12,310 nt of DNA from Microcystis aeruginosa W13-11 (GCA_009995705.1 JAADBR010000129.1:1-12310); one strand, 5' to 3'; positions 1 to 7,212 are shown, numbered from the stretch's first letter. Made by a program: numbers and translations. The notes: a model not told the origin generated them from the sequence alone.

Positions 1-67
1 GTGAAACTTCACCGTGGCCAAGATACTTGTCGGGTTGCCGACCGGGACAATAGCTCGATGCCAGGAT
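1..67 (+). rRNA. rrf: 5S ribosomal RNA, 3' part (cut by the window edge)
   Basis: The sequence matches the second half of a cyanobacterial-type 5S rRNA. It has the loop and helix stretch around AAGATACTTG, the GGGTTGCCGACC helix, then AATAGCTCGATGCCAGGA. The final CCAGGA is the 3' strand of helix I, which would pair with a TCCTGG at the missing 5' end. About 50 nt of the 5' half lie outside the window. The hairpin terminator just downstream fits the end of an rRNA operon, so 16S and 23S genes are expected to the left. The exact 3' end (66-68) is estimated. Confidence 0.88.
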
Positions 68-79
68 TGTTCTTTCCTA

Positions 80-117
80 CCCCTCAATCTCACCAGATTG
101 GGGGGTTTGGTTTTATC
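80..117 (+). terminator. Rho-independent terminator of the rRNA operon
   Basis: Positions 80-90 (CCCCTCAATCT) pair with 95-105 (AGATTGGGGGG) as an 11-bp stem with one T-G wobble, closed by the 4-nt loop CACC. A T-rich tract follows (TTTGGTTTTAT, 106-116). It lies 13 nt after the 5S rRNA end and just before the stop of the convergent DUF2288 gene, so it may also limit antisense reading into that gene. Confidence 0.85.
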
Positions 118-121
118 TAAG

Positions 122-412
122 CTATGCTATGGTCTGAATTAACACAAAAGGTTGCACGATTAGTGTATTAAAAAGGCTATCGGGATGGGAATTCCAATCG
201 CTTAATTGCTCTTGTGTCGGTTTTTCTAGTAGTTTTTCCCCAATCCAATTCTGCACTTGAGCAACCTGATCACCGGCGATCGCTTCTGCTACTTCGATTA
301 AATTGAGGGAATCCGAAACCAGGATCAGCGCATCCCTTTGAGCATGGGGGATCAAGTCACTCCACTCCACTTCGGCTAATTCCTCTAATAACTGCTCGTG
401 AATATTACCCAT
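122..412 (-). CDS. DUF2288 family protein
   Basis: This is a 96-residue acidic soluble protein with no signal peptide or membrane segment. It resembles the DUF2288 family, common in cyanobacteria and some proteobacteria, whose biochemical role is unknown to me. Recognisable stretches are EELAEVEWSDLIPHAQRDA near residues 10-28, the VAEAIAGDQVAQVQNWI helix, and the FNTLIVQPFVLIQ end. The length is normal for the family, so the gene looks intact. The ATG at 412 is the first start; only a weak purine-rich stretch precedes it. It converges on the rRNA operon terminator and is divergent from the tetR-type gene at 548. A HIP1 octamer (276-283) lies inside it. The family call rests on recall of the conserved motifs. 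Confidence 0.8.
   Translation of the reverse strand: MGNIHEQLLEELAEVEWSDLIPHAQRDALILVSDSLNLIEVAEAIAGDQVAQVQNWIGEKLLEKPTQEQLSDWNSHPDSLFNTLIVQPFVLIQTIA
276..283. repeat. HIP1 octamer GCGATCGC
   Basis: This is a perfect copy of the Highly Iterated Palindrome 1, greatly over-represented in many cyanobacterial genomes. It lies inside the DUF2288 gene. Three copies in 12.3 kb is well above the roughly 0.2 expected by chance for an octamer, which supports a cyanobacterial source. Confidence 0.9.
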
Positions 413-498
413 ATTGTCAATCCTGGCGAAAAAGCTCGCTCAATAACGAATTAGCTCCTCTTTCTAGCATACAGGCAAAGGGACAGCCGATTTCCCCA

Positions 499-527
499 TT
501 CATAGTAATATTAAGCTAAAATATAAC
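499..527 (+). promoter_or_regulatory. Probable sigma-70-type promoter of the tetR-exporter operon
   Basis: A -35 box TTCATA (499-504, 4 of 6 to consensus) and a -10 box TATAAC (522-527, 5 of 6) are separated by 17 nt. Transcription would start near 534, giving a leader of about 14 nt before the ATG at 548. No clear Shine-Dalgarno sequence is present. The rest of the 413-547 gap holds the start region of the divergent DUF2288 gene, for which I see only a weak -10-like TATGCT on the minus strand (466-471). Confidence 0.5.
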
Positions 528-534
528 GAGCGTT
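525..534. promoter_or_regulatory. Candidate TetR operator overlapping the -10 box
   Basis: AACG-AG-CGTT is an inverted repeat that overlaps the proposed -10 box and start point. AATAT/ATATT flanks surround it (520-524, 537-541). TetR repressors usually bind short palindromes that cover their own promoter, and the gene beginning 13 nt downstream is a TetR-family regulator, so autoregulation is plausible. The palindrome is short and no second copy was found, so this remains tentative. Confidence 0.35.
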
Positions 535-547
535 CGATATTCAACTT

Positions 548-1120
548 ATGCCTAAGATAGTAGATGTAGAACAATACCGAAAAGAACTCCTCTTAAAAAG
601 TGCCGAACTCTTTGCCGAAAAAGGCTATGCTGACATGACGACGAGAGAATTAGCGCAAGGATTGGGAGTGTCCACGGGAACGCTGTACCACTACTTTCCC
701 AGTAAAGCGGCACTTTTCGAGCAATTAGTCGAGGAGATGTGCCGGCAGGATGTTTTATTAGCTAAAGTCGAGATCGATCGAGGAAAAACCCTGATAGAAA
801 AGCTAAAAATTCTCGGAAAATTTATGACTAATCGCGAGGATTCCTGCATCAAACAATTATTCTTATGGATTGATTATTCTCAATATCAAGGACGAGAAGA
901 ATTGCGTCGTAGTCAACTTTTTGAGCGCGTTGATCGCCGCTATCATCAGGCAGTAATCGAGATTTTAGGTATTAGCGATCCGAGTGTAGCTTGGTTAGTT
1001 GTCAGCGTTATTAATGGACTGATATTAGAGCGCCTGTGGTGCAATGAACAGATTGCGATCGATGAACAAATGGAATTATTAGGTAAAATTCTGACTCCCT
1101 ATTTTCAGAAAAACTGTTAA
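548..1120 (+). CDS. TetR/AcrR-family transcriptional regulator
   Basis: This 190-residue protein has a typical TetR helix-turn-helix at residues 10-56, with ELFAEKGYADMTTRELAQ, GVSTGTLYHYF and PSKAALFEQL. The C-terminal two thirds (about 60-190) is the divergent helical ligand-binding and dimer domain. Family members are dimeric repressors released from DNA by small hydrophobic ligands. It is the first gene of a plus-strand cluster: 31 nt separate it from the membrane fusion protein gene with no terminator between, so it most likely controls the exporter and itself. The ligand cannot be read from the sequence. The start codon is the one that yields the full N-terminal helix of the DNA-binding domain. 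Confidence 0.9.
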   Translation: MPKIVDVEQYRKELLLKSAELFAEKGYADMTTRELAQGLGVSTGTLYHYFPSKAALFEQLVEEMCRQDVLLAKVEIDRGKTLIEKLKILGKFMTNREDSCIKQLFLWIDYSQYQGREELRRSQLFERVDRRYHQAVIEILGISDPSVAWLVVSVINGLILERLWCNEQIAIDEQMELLGKILTPYFQKNC

Positions 1121-1151
1121 CCACCAACAATCACTTATTAACTAAAAAATT

Positions 1152-2435
1152 ATGAAAGGTAAAACTTTTGTGAAATCAAATCAAAAGTTAATAATCGGGT
1201 TAATAGTATTAGGCACAGGATTATTAGGAATAACCACCTTTTATAGTCTTTCCCAAGTCGCCCCCAAACCCGAAACCAAAACCCCTGTAATTGCGTCGCC
1301 CGCACCGCAAAAAATCACCGCTTTAGGCAGAATTGAACCGAGGACAGAAATTATCAGTATATCTGCTCCGATGTTGCTTGATTCCGATCGAGTCATGAAA
1401 TTATTAGTCGATGAAGGAGATAGCGTCAAAACCGGGCAAATAATCGCCATTCTCGAAAGTCAGGAAAGATTAGAGGATAACCTGCGACAGGCACAAGAAC
1501 AGGTGAAAGTAGCCGCAGCCAAACTAGAACAGGTGAAAGCTGGGGCAAAAGTCGGAGAAATCGATGCTAATGCTGCTAACGTGCGAAAAATCGAGGCACA
1601 ATGGTTAGGAGATCAAGCAACCCAACGGACAACTATCCAAAGATTAACAGCGCAATTAGAAGGGGATAGGGCTGCCCAAAAAGCGACAATTGCTAAATTA
1701 GAAGCAGAATATCGCAATGCCAAAGCTGAATTTGATCGCCACGAAAAACTCTATCAAGAAGGGGCTATTTCCGCCTCTAGTTTTGATAGTAAAAGACTGA
1801 ATTTAGAAACCAGTAATCAACAACTAACAGAAGCAAAAGTTACTCTAGAGAGGATTGAACGCACTGGCCAACAAGAGATACAAGAAGCCAAGACTACCCT
1901 AGCCCGGATTGAATCCACCGGTCAACAGCAGATCAAAGAGGCCAGATCCACTTTAAATCAAGTCTCAGAAGTGCGGGGAGTCGATGTGCGGGCAGCCCAA
2001 GCGGAGGTAAATGCTGCCCTAGTTGCCGTTAAAAAAGCCCAAACCGAGTTAAATCAGGCCTATATTCGATCGCCAATTACCGGCAAAGTGATTAAAGTCA
2101 ATACCCGTATCGGGGAACAAATCAGCGCTCAAGGAATTGTTGACCTCGCTGAAACTGATCGCATGGAAGTAATTGCCGAAATCTATCAAAGCGATATCGG
2201 TTTAATTCGCAAGGGACAAACTGCCACGATTACCGGATCGGCGTTTAAGGGCGAAGTTAGCGGAAAAGTGCGCTTAATTGCCTTAAAAGTTGACCAACAA
2301 AATATCTTCAGCAATCAACCAGGAGAAAACTTTGATCGTAAAGTTATCTCTGTCCGTATTGCCTTAGATCGCGAAAACAGTCAAAAAGTGGCAAGTTTAA
2401 CCAATTCCCAAGTAACTGTAACTATCAATGAGTAG
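1152..2435 (+). CDS. devB: DevB/HlyD-type membrane fusion protein of a tripartite exporter
   Basis: This 427-residue periplasmic adaptor links an inner-membrane ABC pump to a TolC-like outer-membrane channel. It has one N-terminal membrane anchor (about 11-33), then a split biotinyl-lipoyl-like domain: the first half around 57-105 (ALGRIEP, VDEGDSVKTGQ) and the second around 302-330 (AYIRSPITGKV). A long alpha-helical hairpin (about 106-300) lies between the halves. A beta-barrel region follows to the C terminus. The hairpin contains two pairs of adjacent 18-residue repeats (154-189 and 231-266). The stop overlaps the start of the permease gene by 8 nt, indicating tight co-translation. In heterocyst formers DevBCA exports envelope glycolipids. 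Unicellular relatives carry paralogues with unknown substrates, so the symbol denotes family and not function. Confidence 0.88.
   Translation: MKGKTFVKSNQKLIIGLIVLGTGLLGITTFYSLSQVAPKPETKTPVIASPAPQKITALGRIEPRTEIISISAPMLLDSDRVMKLLVDEGDSVKTGQIIAILESQERLEDNLRQAQEQVKVAAAKLEQVKAGAKVGEIDANAANVRKIEAQWLGDQATQRTTIQRLTAQLEGDRAAQKATIAKLEAEYRNAKAEFDRHEKLYQEGAISASSFDSKRLNLETSNQQLTEAKVTLERIERTGQQEIQEAKTTLARIESTGQQQIKEARSTLNQVSEVRGVDVRAAQAEVNAALVAVKKAQTELNQAYIRSPITGKVIKVNTRIGEQISAQGIVDLAETDRMEVIAEIYQSDIGLIRKGQTATITGSAFKGEVSGKVRLIALKVDQQNIFSNQPGENFDRKVISVRIALDRENSQKVASLTNSQVTVTINE
1605..1949 (+). repeat. Region with two pairs of 18-residue tandem repeats in the coiled coil
   Basis: Within the membrane fusion protein, residues 231-248 (TLERIERTGQQEIQEAKT, nt 1842-1895) are followed directly by 249-266 (TLARIESTGQQQIKEARS, nt 1896-1949). 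A more diverged pair covers residues 154-171 and 172-189 (nt 1611-1718; DQATQRTTIQRL, then DRAAQKATIAKL). The DNA copies have drifted at many third positions, so the duplications are not recent. Repeats of about 18 residues would lengthen the helical hairpin without changing its register much. Confidence 0.6.
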
Positions 2436-3615
2436 GTTTTCCATGAAACTAACCCATCTATTCAAAAAAACGCCCCTATCTTGGTTACAGGTGACGCGAG
2501 AGAAAACCCGTTTGATCGTGGCTATTGCCGGGATTGCTTTTGCTGACTTCCTAATTTTTACTCAGTTGGGGTTTCGGGATGCCTTATTTGATGCTTCCGT
2601 TAAACCCCATTATGTCCTCGATGCGGATTTAGTCCTGATTAATCCCCAATTTGATACCCTCTTTGCGGTGAAAAGTTTCTCACGCGATCGCTTGTACCAA
2701 GCTAAAAAAGTCGAGGGCATTCAATCTATAGCCCCAGTTTATATTGCTTCGGCCCAGTGGCGCAATCCCGAAACCACCCTAGAAAGAACTACTTTAGTCT
2801 TTGGTTTTGATCCCAGTCAACGGGTTTTTACTCTCCCGGAAGTCAATCAAAAATCCAGTGATCTAAAGATGTTAAATCGTGTCTTGTACGATCAAGCAGG
2901 AAGACCAGAATTCGGACCAATTGCCGATTTACTCCGGAAAAAACCCGATTTGACAGTTCAGTTAAATAGAAAAGAGGTAGAGGTAGCAGGAATTTTTACC
3001 CTTGGTGCCTCCTTTGCTGCCGATGGTAACATCATTAGCAGTGATTCTACCTTTTTAAGGCTCTTTCCCGAACGTCAACCCCACGAAATCGATATAGGAC
3101 TGGTGAAACTGCAACCCGGAGCAAATATCGAGGCAGTCAAAGCCAATTTACAGGCACTTTTCCCTAAAAATGAAGTAATAGTCCTTACTTTAAAAGAATT
3201 TGCCGAAAGAGAAAAAACCTATTGGGCAAATGGTACAGCCATTGGTTTTATCTTTGGTTTAGGTACAGTAGTCGGTTTTATCGTCGGTATCGTCATTGTC
3301 TATCAGATTCTCTATTCCGATGTCACCGATCACTTACCCGAATACGCTACCCTAAAAGCTATGGGTTACGGTGATTGGTATTTAGTCGGGGTTTTGATGC
3401 AAGAGGCTTTATTACTAGCGGTTTTGGGATATATACCCGGGTTTATCGTTTCTCTTGGTGTTTATCATCTCGCTTCCTCAGCTACACTTTTACCGATCGT
3501 GATGACTACCGCTAGGGCGATCGAAGTTTTAATCCTAACAATTATCATGTGTATTGCCTCTGGAATTGTCGCTATGGGCAAATTAAGGACAGCAGATCCG
3601 GCCGATATTTTTTAA
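2428..3615 (+). CDS. devC: DevC/MacB-type ABC exporter permease
   Basis: This 395-residue inner-membrane subunit has the MacB/FtsX layout. A first membrane helix lies at about 28-48. A large periplasmic domain spans about 50-268, the MacB periplasmic core type. Three C-terminal helices lie at about 271-295, 320-347 and 364-385. The C terminus LRTADPADIF is typical of this permease family. The start overlaps the upstream adaptor gene (ATGAGTAG), and the ATPase gene follows after 18 nt, so the three form one translationally linked unit. Known relatives are mechanotransmission-type pumps that push periplasmic substrates through a TolC channel. The substrate here is unknown. An in-frame ATG five codons later (M6) is an alternative start. 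A HIP1 site lies at 2684-2691. Confidence 0.9.
   Translation: MSRFSMKLTHLFKKTPLSWLQVTREKTRLIVAIAGIAFADFLIFTQLGFRDALFDASVKPHYVLDADLVLINPQFDTLFAVKSFSRDRLYQAKKVEGIQSIAPVYIASAQWRNPETTLERTTLVFGFDPSQRVFTLPEVNQKSSDLKMLNRVLYDQAGRPEFGPIADLLRKKPDLTVQLNRKEVEVAGIFTLGASFAADGNIISSDSTFLRLFPERQPHEIDIGLVKLQPGANIEAVKANLQALFPKNEVIVLTLKEFAEREKTYWANGTAIGFIFGLGTVVGFIVGIVIVYQILYSDVTDHLPEYATLKAMGYGDWYLVGVLMQEALLLAVLGYIPGFIVSLGVYHLASSATLLPIVMTTARAIEVLILTIIMCIASGIVAMGKLRTADPADIF
2684..2691. repeat. HIP1 octamer GCGATCGC
   Basis: A perfect copy of the cyanobacterial octamer lies inside the permease gene. Confidence 0.9.
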
Positions 3616-3633
3616 ACTATCAAGGGTGAAATA

Positions 3634-4353
3634 ATGCTGATTTTTCAAAAAGAGCGAGAATTAGAGGATTTTAGCCCTAATGAACCCGTAATTGCCATTA
3701 AAGGCTTAAATCACTATTTTGGCACGGGAGAATTAAAAAAACAGGTTTTATACGATATCGATCTGGAAATTAAAGCGGGGGAAGTAGTAATTATGACTGG
3801 TCCTTCGGGATCGGGGAAAACTACTTTATTGAGTTTAATGGGCGGTTTGCGATCGGCACAAGCGGGCAGTTTAAAAATTCTCGGCCAAGAAATGTTAGGA
3901 ATTGCTAAGGGCAAAATGCTGAAAATTCGCCGTCAAATTGGCTATATTTTTCAAGCACATAATTTACTAAAATTCCTGACAGCGAAACAAAACGTGAGGA
4001 TGTCCTTGGAACTGCACGAGGAGTTTTTAGAACAAGATCTCGATCAAAAAGCCACGGCAATTTTGGAGTCGGTAGGTTTAGGGGACCGCGTTGATTATTA
4101 TCCCCATGATCTATCGGGGGGACAAAAACAACGGGTTGCGATCGCTCGCGCCCTCGTCAGTCATCCCAAATTAGTCCTCGCTGATGAACCGACCGCGGCC
4201 TTAGATAAACAATCTGGGCGCGATGTGGTGGAAATCATGCAGAAATTGGCAAAAGAACAGGGCTGTACGATTTTACTCGTCACCCACGATAACCGGATTC
4301 TCGACATCGCCGATCGCATTGTCAATATGGAGGATGGTCGTTTAAGCGATTAA
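3634..4353 (+). CDS. devA: DevA-family ABC transporter ATP-binding protein
   Basis: This 239-residue cytoplasmic ATPase powers the DevBC exporter. All ABC motifs are present and intact: Walker A GPSGSGKT (56-63), Q-loop Q107, signature LSGGQ (160-164), Walker B VLADEP with catalytic E185 (181-186), and switch histidine H218. The sequence is of the LolD/MacB/DevA subgroup. The N terminus is about 15 residues longer than the usual core (MLIFQKERELEDF). The ATG at 3634 is supported by a GGGTGA ribosome binding site (3624-3629) at suitable spacing, one of the few good ones in the window. It is the last gene of the tetR-devBCA cluster. No hairpin terminator is visible before the tRNA promoter that follows. 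Confidence 0.93.
   Translation: MLIFQKERELEDFSPNEPVIAIKGLNHYFGTGELKKQVLYDIDLEIKAGEVVIMTGPSGSGKTTLLSLMGGLRSAQAGSLKILGQEMLGIAKGKMLKIRRQIGYIFQAHNLLKFLTAKQNVRMSLELHEEFLEQDLDQKATAILESVGLGDRVDYYPHDLSGGQKQRVAIARALVSHPKLVLADEPTAALDKQSGRDVVEIMQKLAKEQGCTILLVTHDNRILDIADRIVNMEDGRLSD
4138..4145. repeat. HIP1 octamer GCGATCGC
   Basis: A perfect copy of the cyanobacterial octamer lies in the ATPase gene just after the codons for the ABC signature motif. Confidence 0.9.
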
Positions 4354-4368
4354 CTGCCCAAAAATTAC

Positions 4369-4398
4369 TTGCCAAAAATCGGCCCTTCATGTTAAAAT
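4369..4398 (+). promoter_or_regulatory. Promoter of tRNA-Ser(GCU)
   Basis: A -35 box TTGCCA (4369-4374, 5 of 6 to consensus) and a -10 box TAAAAT (4393-4398, 5 of 6) are 18 nt apart. The predicted start is near 4405, about 10 nt before the mature tRNA. This is the strongest promoter-like signal in the window. It probably also serves the radical SAM gene just after the tRNA. Confidence 0.65.
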
Positions 4399-4414
4399 GA
4401 AATAATGTCATCTT

Positions 4415-4506
4415 GGAGAGGTGGCAGAGTGGTCGAATGCGGCAGATTGCTAATCTGTTGTACGAATCGTAAGACCGTACCGAGGGTTCGAATCCCTCCC
4501 TCTCCG
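4415..4506 (+). tRNA. tRNA-Ser (anticodon GCU)
   Basis: This is a complete 92-nt class II tRNA. The acceptor stem GGAGAGG (4415-4421) pairs with CCTCTCC (4499-4505), with discriminator G4506. The anticodon stem GCAGA/TCTGT encloses the loop TTGCTAA with anticodon GCT at 4449-4451, which reads AGC and AGU codons. A long variable arm with a GTACG/CGTAC stem (4460-4464 with 4476-4480) marks a serine tRNA. The T arm is GAGGG-TTCGAAT-CCCTC (4482-4498). CCA is not encoded and must be added after transcription, as is usual in cyanobacteria. Confidence 0.96.
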
Positions 4507-4525
4507 TCTTCTTTCGGTATTTTCG

Positions 4526-5332
4526 ATGACTGCTCGCCAAGATTATTTCTGCTCCGTATATGGCCCGGTTGCCTCTTGGCGTTTCGGCAGTTCCCTGGGC
4601 ATCGATCCGATTGGTTTAGTTTCCACCTGTTCCTTTAACTGTGCCTACTGTCAGTTAGGAGAAATTGAGCAAAAAACCGAGCAACGAAGAATTTTTATCA
4701 CCAGCGAACAAATTAGCAGGGATTTAAGTGCCTTTGCCCCTTGGGATGTGGATATAGTCACTCTCAGTGGTAGCGGGGAACCCACCCTCGCCCTCAATTT
4801 AGGGGAAATACTGGCCACCGTCAAGGAAATAACCAGGCGGCCGGTGGCAGTCTTAACCAATAGTACCCTCTTGGGAGATGCCCAAGTGCGTCAAGACTTG
4901 AGCAGGGCTGATATCGTCGCCGCTAAAATCGATGCTGTTTCCGAGTCCCAATGGCGACGGGTTAACCGTCCGGTCCCCGGTCTGGATTGGCAGGAGCTTT
5001 GGTGGGGATTAAGACAATTTCGCCAAGAATGGTCGGGAAAACTAGCAATTCAAACCATGCTGCTGGCCTCTTGGTCGCCCCAAGATCAAGACCAGTATAT
5101 CGATTTGATGCAACAGCTACAACCGGATGAAATTCAACTTAACACCCCGACCCGTCCCCGGGCAAGACAAAGACAATTAGAAACCCGCGGTAATAATCCC
5201 CTCACCGCTGCCGACGGAATGCAAATTCTCAAACCGGTAAACGCTGAAATATTGGCAATTTGGGCGGAAAAAATCGACAAGGCCACGGGAATTACTGTGC
5301 GCTGTGTGCCGCTTACCGCCACAGGTCTCTAG
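4526..5332 (+). CDS. Radical SAM protein, TYW1-like COG0731 type
   Basis: This 268-residue protein has the radical SAM iron-sulfur motif CX3CX2C at C35, C39 and C42 (CSFNCAYC). A GSGEPTL segment (82-88) corresponds to the SAM-binding GGE motif. The N-terminal YGPVASWRFGSSLGIDPIG (12-30) resembles the YGPVPSRRLG.SLGI signature of the COG0731 group, annotated by similarity to wyosine tRNA(Phe) synthetase. Bacteria lack wyosine, so the real reaction is unknown and that name should not be taken literally. The conserved motif begins 11 residues after the ATG, so this start is right. It has no Shine-Dalgarno sequence and begins 19 nt after the tRNA, with no visible promoter of its own. Its stop overlaps that of the convergent mrdA gene by 3 nt. 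Confidence 0.85.
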   Translation: MTARQDYFCSVYGPVASWRFGSSLGIDPIGLVSTCSFNCAYCQLGEIEQKTEQRRIFITSEQISRDLSAFAPWDVDIVTLSGSGEPTLALNLGEILATVKEITRRPVAVLTNSTLLGDAQVRQDLSRADIVAAKIDAVSESQWRRVNRPVPGLDWQELWWGLRQFRQEWSGKLAIQTMLLASWSPQDQDQYIDLMQQLQPDEIQLNTPTRPRARQRQLETRGNNPLTAADGMQILKPVNAEILAIWAEKIDKATGITVRCVPLTATGL

Positions 5333-7203
5333 GGCTTCGGCCGGGGTTTTTCTTCTTTGGGTTTGATATTAAAATAAGCCTCCATTACCTGACGTACCAT
5401 AGGTGCGGCCACTTTACCACCACCACCGCCGGAATGTTCCGCAAAGGCGACCACAACAATTTCGGGCTTGTCGAAGGGGGCGAAAGCTCCAAACCAAGCG
5501 TGGGACTTGCCCGGAGGTGCTTCTGCTGTGCCGCTTTTGCCCGCTACGGGCGGTAAAGCGGGGTCTGATAGGGCCAGACCGGTTCCTTCCGCTACCACGG
5601 CTCTCAGGGACTTTCTCAGGGTGTCTAGGGTGCTAGGTTTCATGTTCAAAGACTTTCGCCATTCCTTAACATCGCGGGCATCCTGTAAAAGGTGCGGTTT
5701 CACCAAAAAACCGCCGTTAGCGGGGACAGCAAACATCACAGCTACCTGTAGGGGAGTCGCGAGGGTAAATCCTTGACCGATCGACATATTAATCGTATCG
5801 CCTACGGACCAATCCCAGTTTTTAAAATTACGCAGTTTCCAATCGCGATCGGCAATTAACCCCGGAGTTTCTTCCGCTAATTCTATACCGGTTTTCTGAC
5901 CGAAACCGTAGCGCCGAGCCATGGCAATTAAAGCCGGACCCCCCACCCCGCGACCAATTTGACCGTGAAAAGTGTTACTACTCATGGCCATGGCCCTGAC
6001 AAAACCGATCGGCCCAAAACCGGCGTGATTCCATTCTCCAAAAGCTGTCCCCCCCACATAAAGGGCGGCAAAGGTATTTAAGACCGTATTGGGGGGAAAT
6101 TTACCCGATTCCATGCCGGCAGTGGCAGTGACGACTTTAAAGGTGGAAGCGGGGGGGAATCCTTGCAGGGCGCGGTTAACAAACGGGTTGCCCTCCGCTT
6201 GTAGTTTTTTCCAAGTGGCGGTGGTAATTGGGGCCGAGAACACATTGGGATCGAAACTAGGATAACTGACCAGGGCCCGCACGGAACCATCCCGGGGATC
6301 GATCGCCACGATCGCACCTTTGCGTTTTCCTAAAGCGGCCTCGGCGGCTTTTTGGAGTTTTAAATCTAGTGTCAGGGTGACATCTTGGCCCGGTTTAGCA
6401 ATTTTTTGGCCGAGAATTTGGATTACTTGTCCCGATCCGTTGACCTCTAACTGCATTCCGCCCCATTCTCCCCGCAATTTTGACTCGTAGGCGGCTTCTA
6501 CACCCATTTTACCGACGACATCTCCCAACCGGTAGCCCTGGGGTCTTTTGGCTTGATATTCCTCCGGGGTTAGTTCCCCAGTATAACCGAGAATATGCGC
6601 CCCGATTTTACCATTGGGGTAGTAGCGCACTGATTCCACGTCCACTTCAATGCCGGTTAATTCGTCTTTGTATTCCTCTAGGGCGATAATTTGGGCCGGA
6701 GTTAAACCCCTAGCGATGCGGATCAGGGTGGAGGGGTTTTCGTCCGCTTCGTTAATGCGTTTTTCTAGGTCGCTTCTGGGAATGCCTAAAATACTGGCTA
6801 AACGGTCAAGATTGAGTTTTTGGGCGGGATTACGCTGGGATTTCGGCCAAATATAGGCCGCATGGGTTAAGCGGGCCGTGGCCAAAACTTTGCCATTGCG
6901 ATCGAATAAGTTGCCCCGGACTGGGGGTTTGGGAAGAATGCGAATCCGGTTATTTTCTGCCCTTTCTCGGTTAATTTGTCCTTGCTGCAGTTGTAAATAG
7001 GCCAAGCGCGAGCCAACTCCTCCTAGCAGGACAAGGCTAATTAAGCCCATAATTAGCCATGACTGACGCTGACGACCGACTAGACGCTCTTTATCTTTGA
7101 TTTTATTCTGTAATTTATTCGGCGCTGGCCGCGTCGGCGAGGTGAGCGTTTTTTTCGGTTTCAGTTTGACTTTGGTTTTTGATAGGAGTCCGCTATTACG
7201 CAT
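5329..7203 (-). CDS. mrdA: Penicillin-binding protein 2 (peptidoglycan D,D-transpeptidase)
   Basis: This 624-residue class B penicillin-binding protein cross-links peptidoglycan during side-wall elongation with RodA and the MreB complex. A basic cytoplasmic tail (about 1-48) is followed by one membrane anchor (about 49-70). The dimerisation/pedestal domain begins at RGNLFDRNGKVLA (96-108). The transpeptidase domain covers about 275-610, with the active-site SXXK S353-TFK, the SXN motif S408-S-N410, and KSGT at 556-559. All catalytic motifs are intact and the length is normal. A glycine run (SGGGGGK, 591-597) and a proline- and lysine-rich tail close the protein. The first 157 nt of its probable mRNA contain the heptamer repeats at 7213-7312. 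No Shine-Dalgarno sequence is seen before the ATG at 7203. Its stop overlaps that of the radical SAM gene. Confidence 0.93.
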   Translation of the reverse strand: MRNSGLLSKTKVKLKPKKTLTSPTRPAPNKLQNKIKDKERLVGRQRQSWLIMGLISLVLLGGVGSRLAYLQLQQGQINRERAENNRIRILPKPPVRGNLFDRNGKVLATARLTHAAYIWPKSQRNPAQKLNLDRLASILGIPRSDLEKRINEADENPSTLIRIARGLTPAQIIALEEYKDELTGIEVDVESVRYYPNGKIGAHILGYTGELTPEEYQAKRPQGYRLGDVVGKMGVEAAYESKLRGEWGGMQLEVNGSGQVIQILGQKIAKPGQDVTLTLDLKLQKAAEAALGKRKGAIVAIDPRDGSVRALVSYPSFDPNVFSAPITTATWKKLQAEGNPFVNRALQGFPPASTFKVVTATAGMESGKFPPNTVLNTFAALYVGGTAFGEWNHAGFGPIGFVRAMAMSSNTFHGQIGRGVGGPALIAMARRYGFGQKTGIELAEETPGLIADRDWKLRNFKNWDWSVGDTINMSIGQGFTLATPLQVAVMFAVPANGGFLVKPHLLQDARDVKEWRKSLNMKPSTLDTLRKSLRAVVAEGTGLALSDPALPPVAGKSGTAEAPPGKSHAWFGAFAPFDKPEIVVVAFAEHSGGGGGKVAAPMVRQVMEAYFNIKPKEEKPRPKP

Positions 7204-7212
7204 TTGTTTAAA

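Noticed and set aside
1..120. Open frames on both strands (for example a minus-strand frame open to the left edge) that might be a gene tail or start
   Set aside because: Positions 1-67 match the 3' half of 5S rRNA and are followed by a strong terminator, which explains the region without coding.
4415..4506. Integration of a mobile island at the tRNA-Ser gene
   Set aside because: The sequence just after the tRNA is a normal radical SAM gene. No integrase and no repeated tRNA 3' end was seen in the window.
4322..4540. Minus-strand 72-residue frame across the tRNA, with the peptide REGFEPSVRS
   Set aside because: It is the antisense translation of the tRNA-Ser gene, a well-known source of false proteins in databases.
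4405..4638. Plus-strand 77-residue frame overlapping the tRNA and the start of the radical SAM gene
   Set aside because: It covers the whole tRNA and reads the radical SAM gene in a wrong frame. The 4526 frame carries all conserved motifs.
5403..5776. Plus-strand frames of 77 and 102 residues antisense to mrdA
   Set aside because: They overlap the intact transpeptidase coding region with KSGT and other motifs, and their composition shows no protein-like features.
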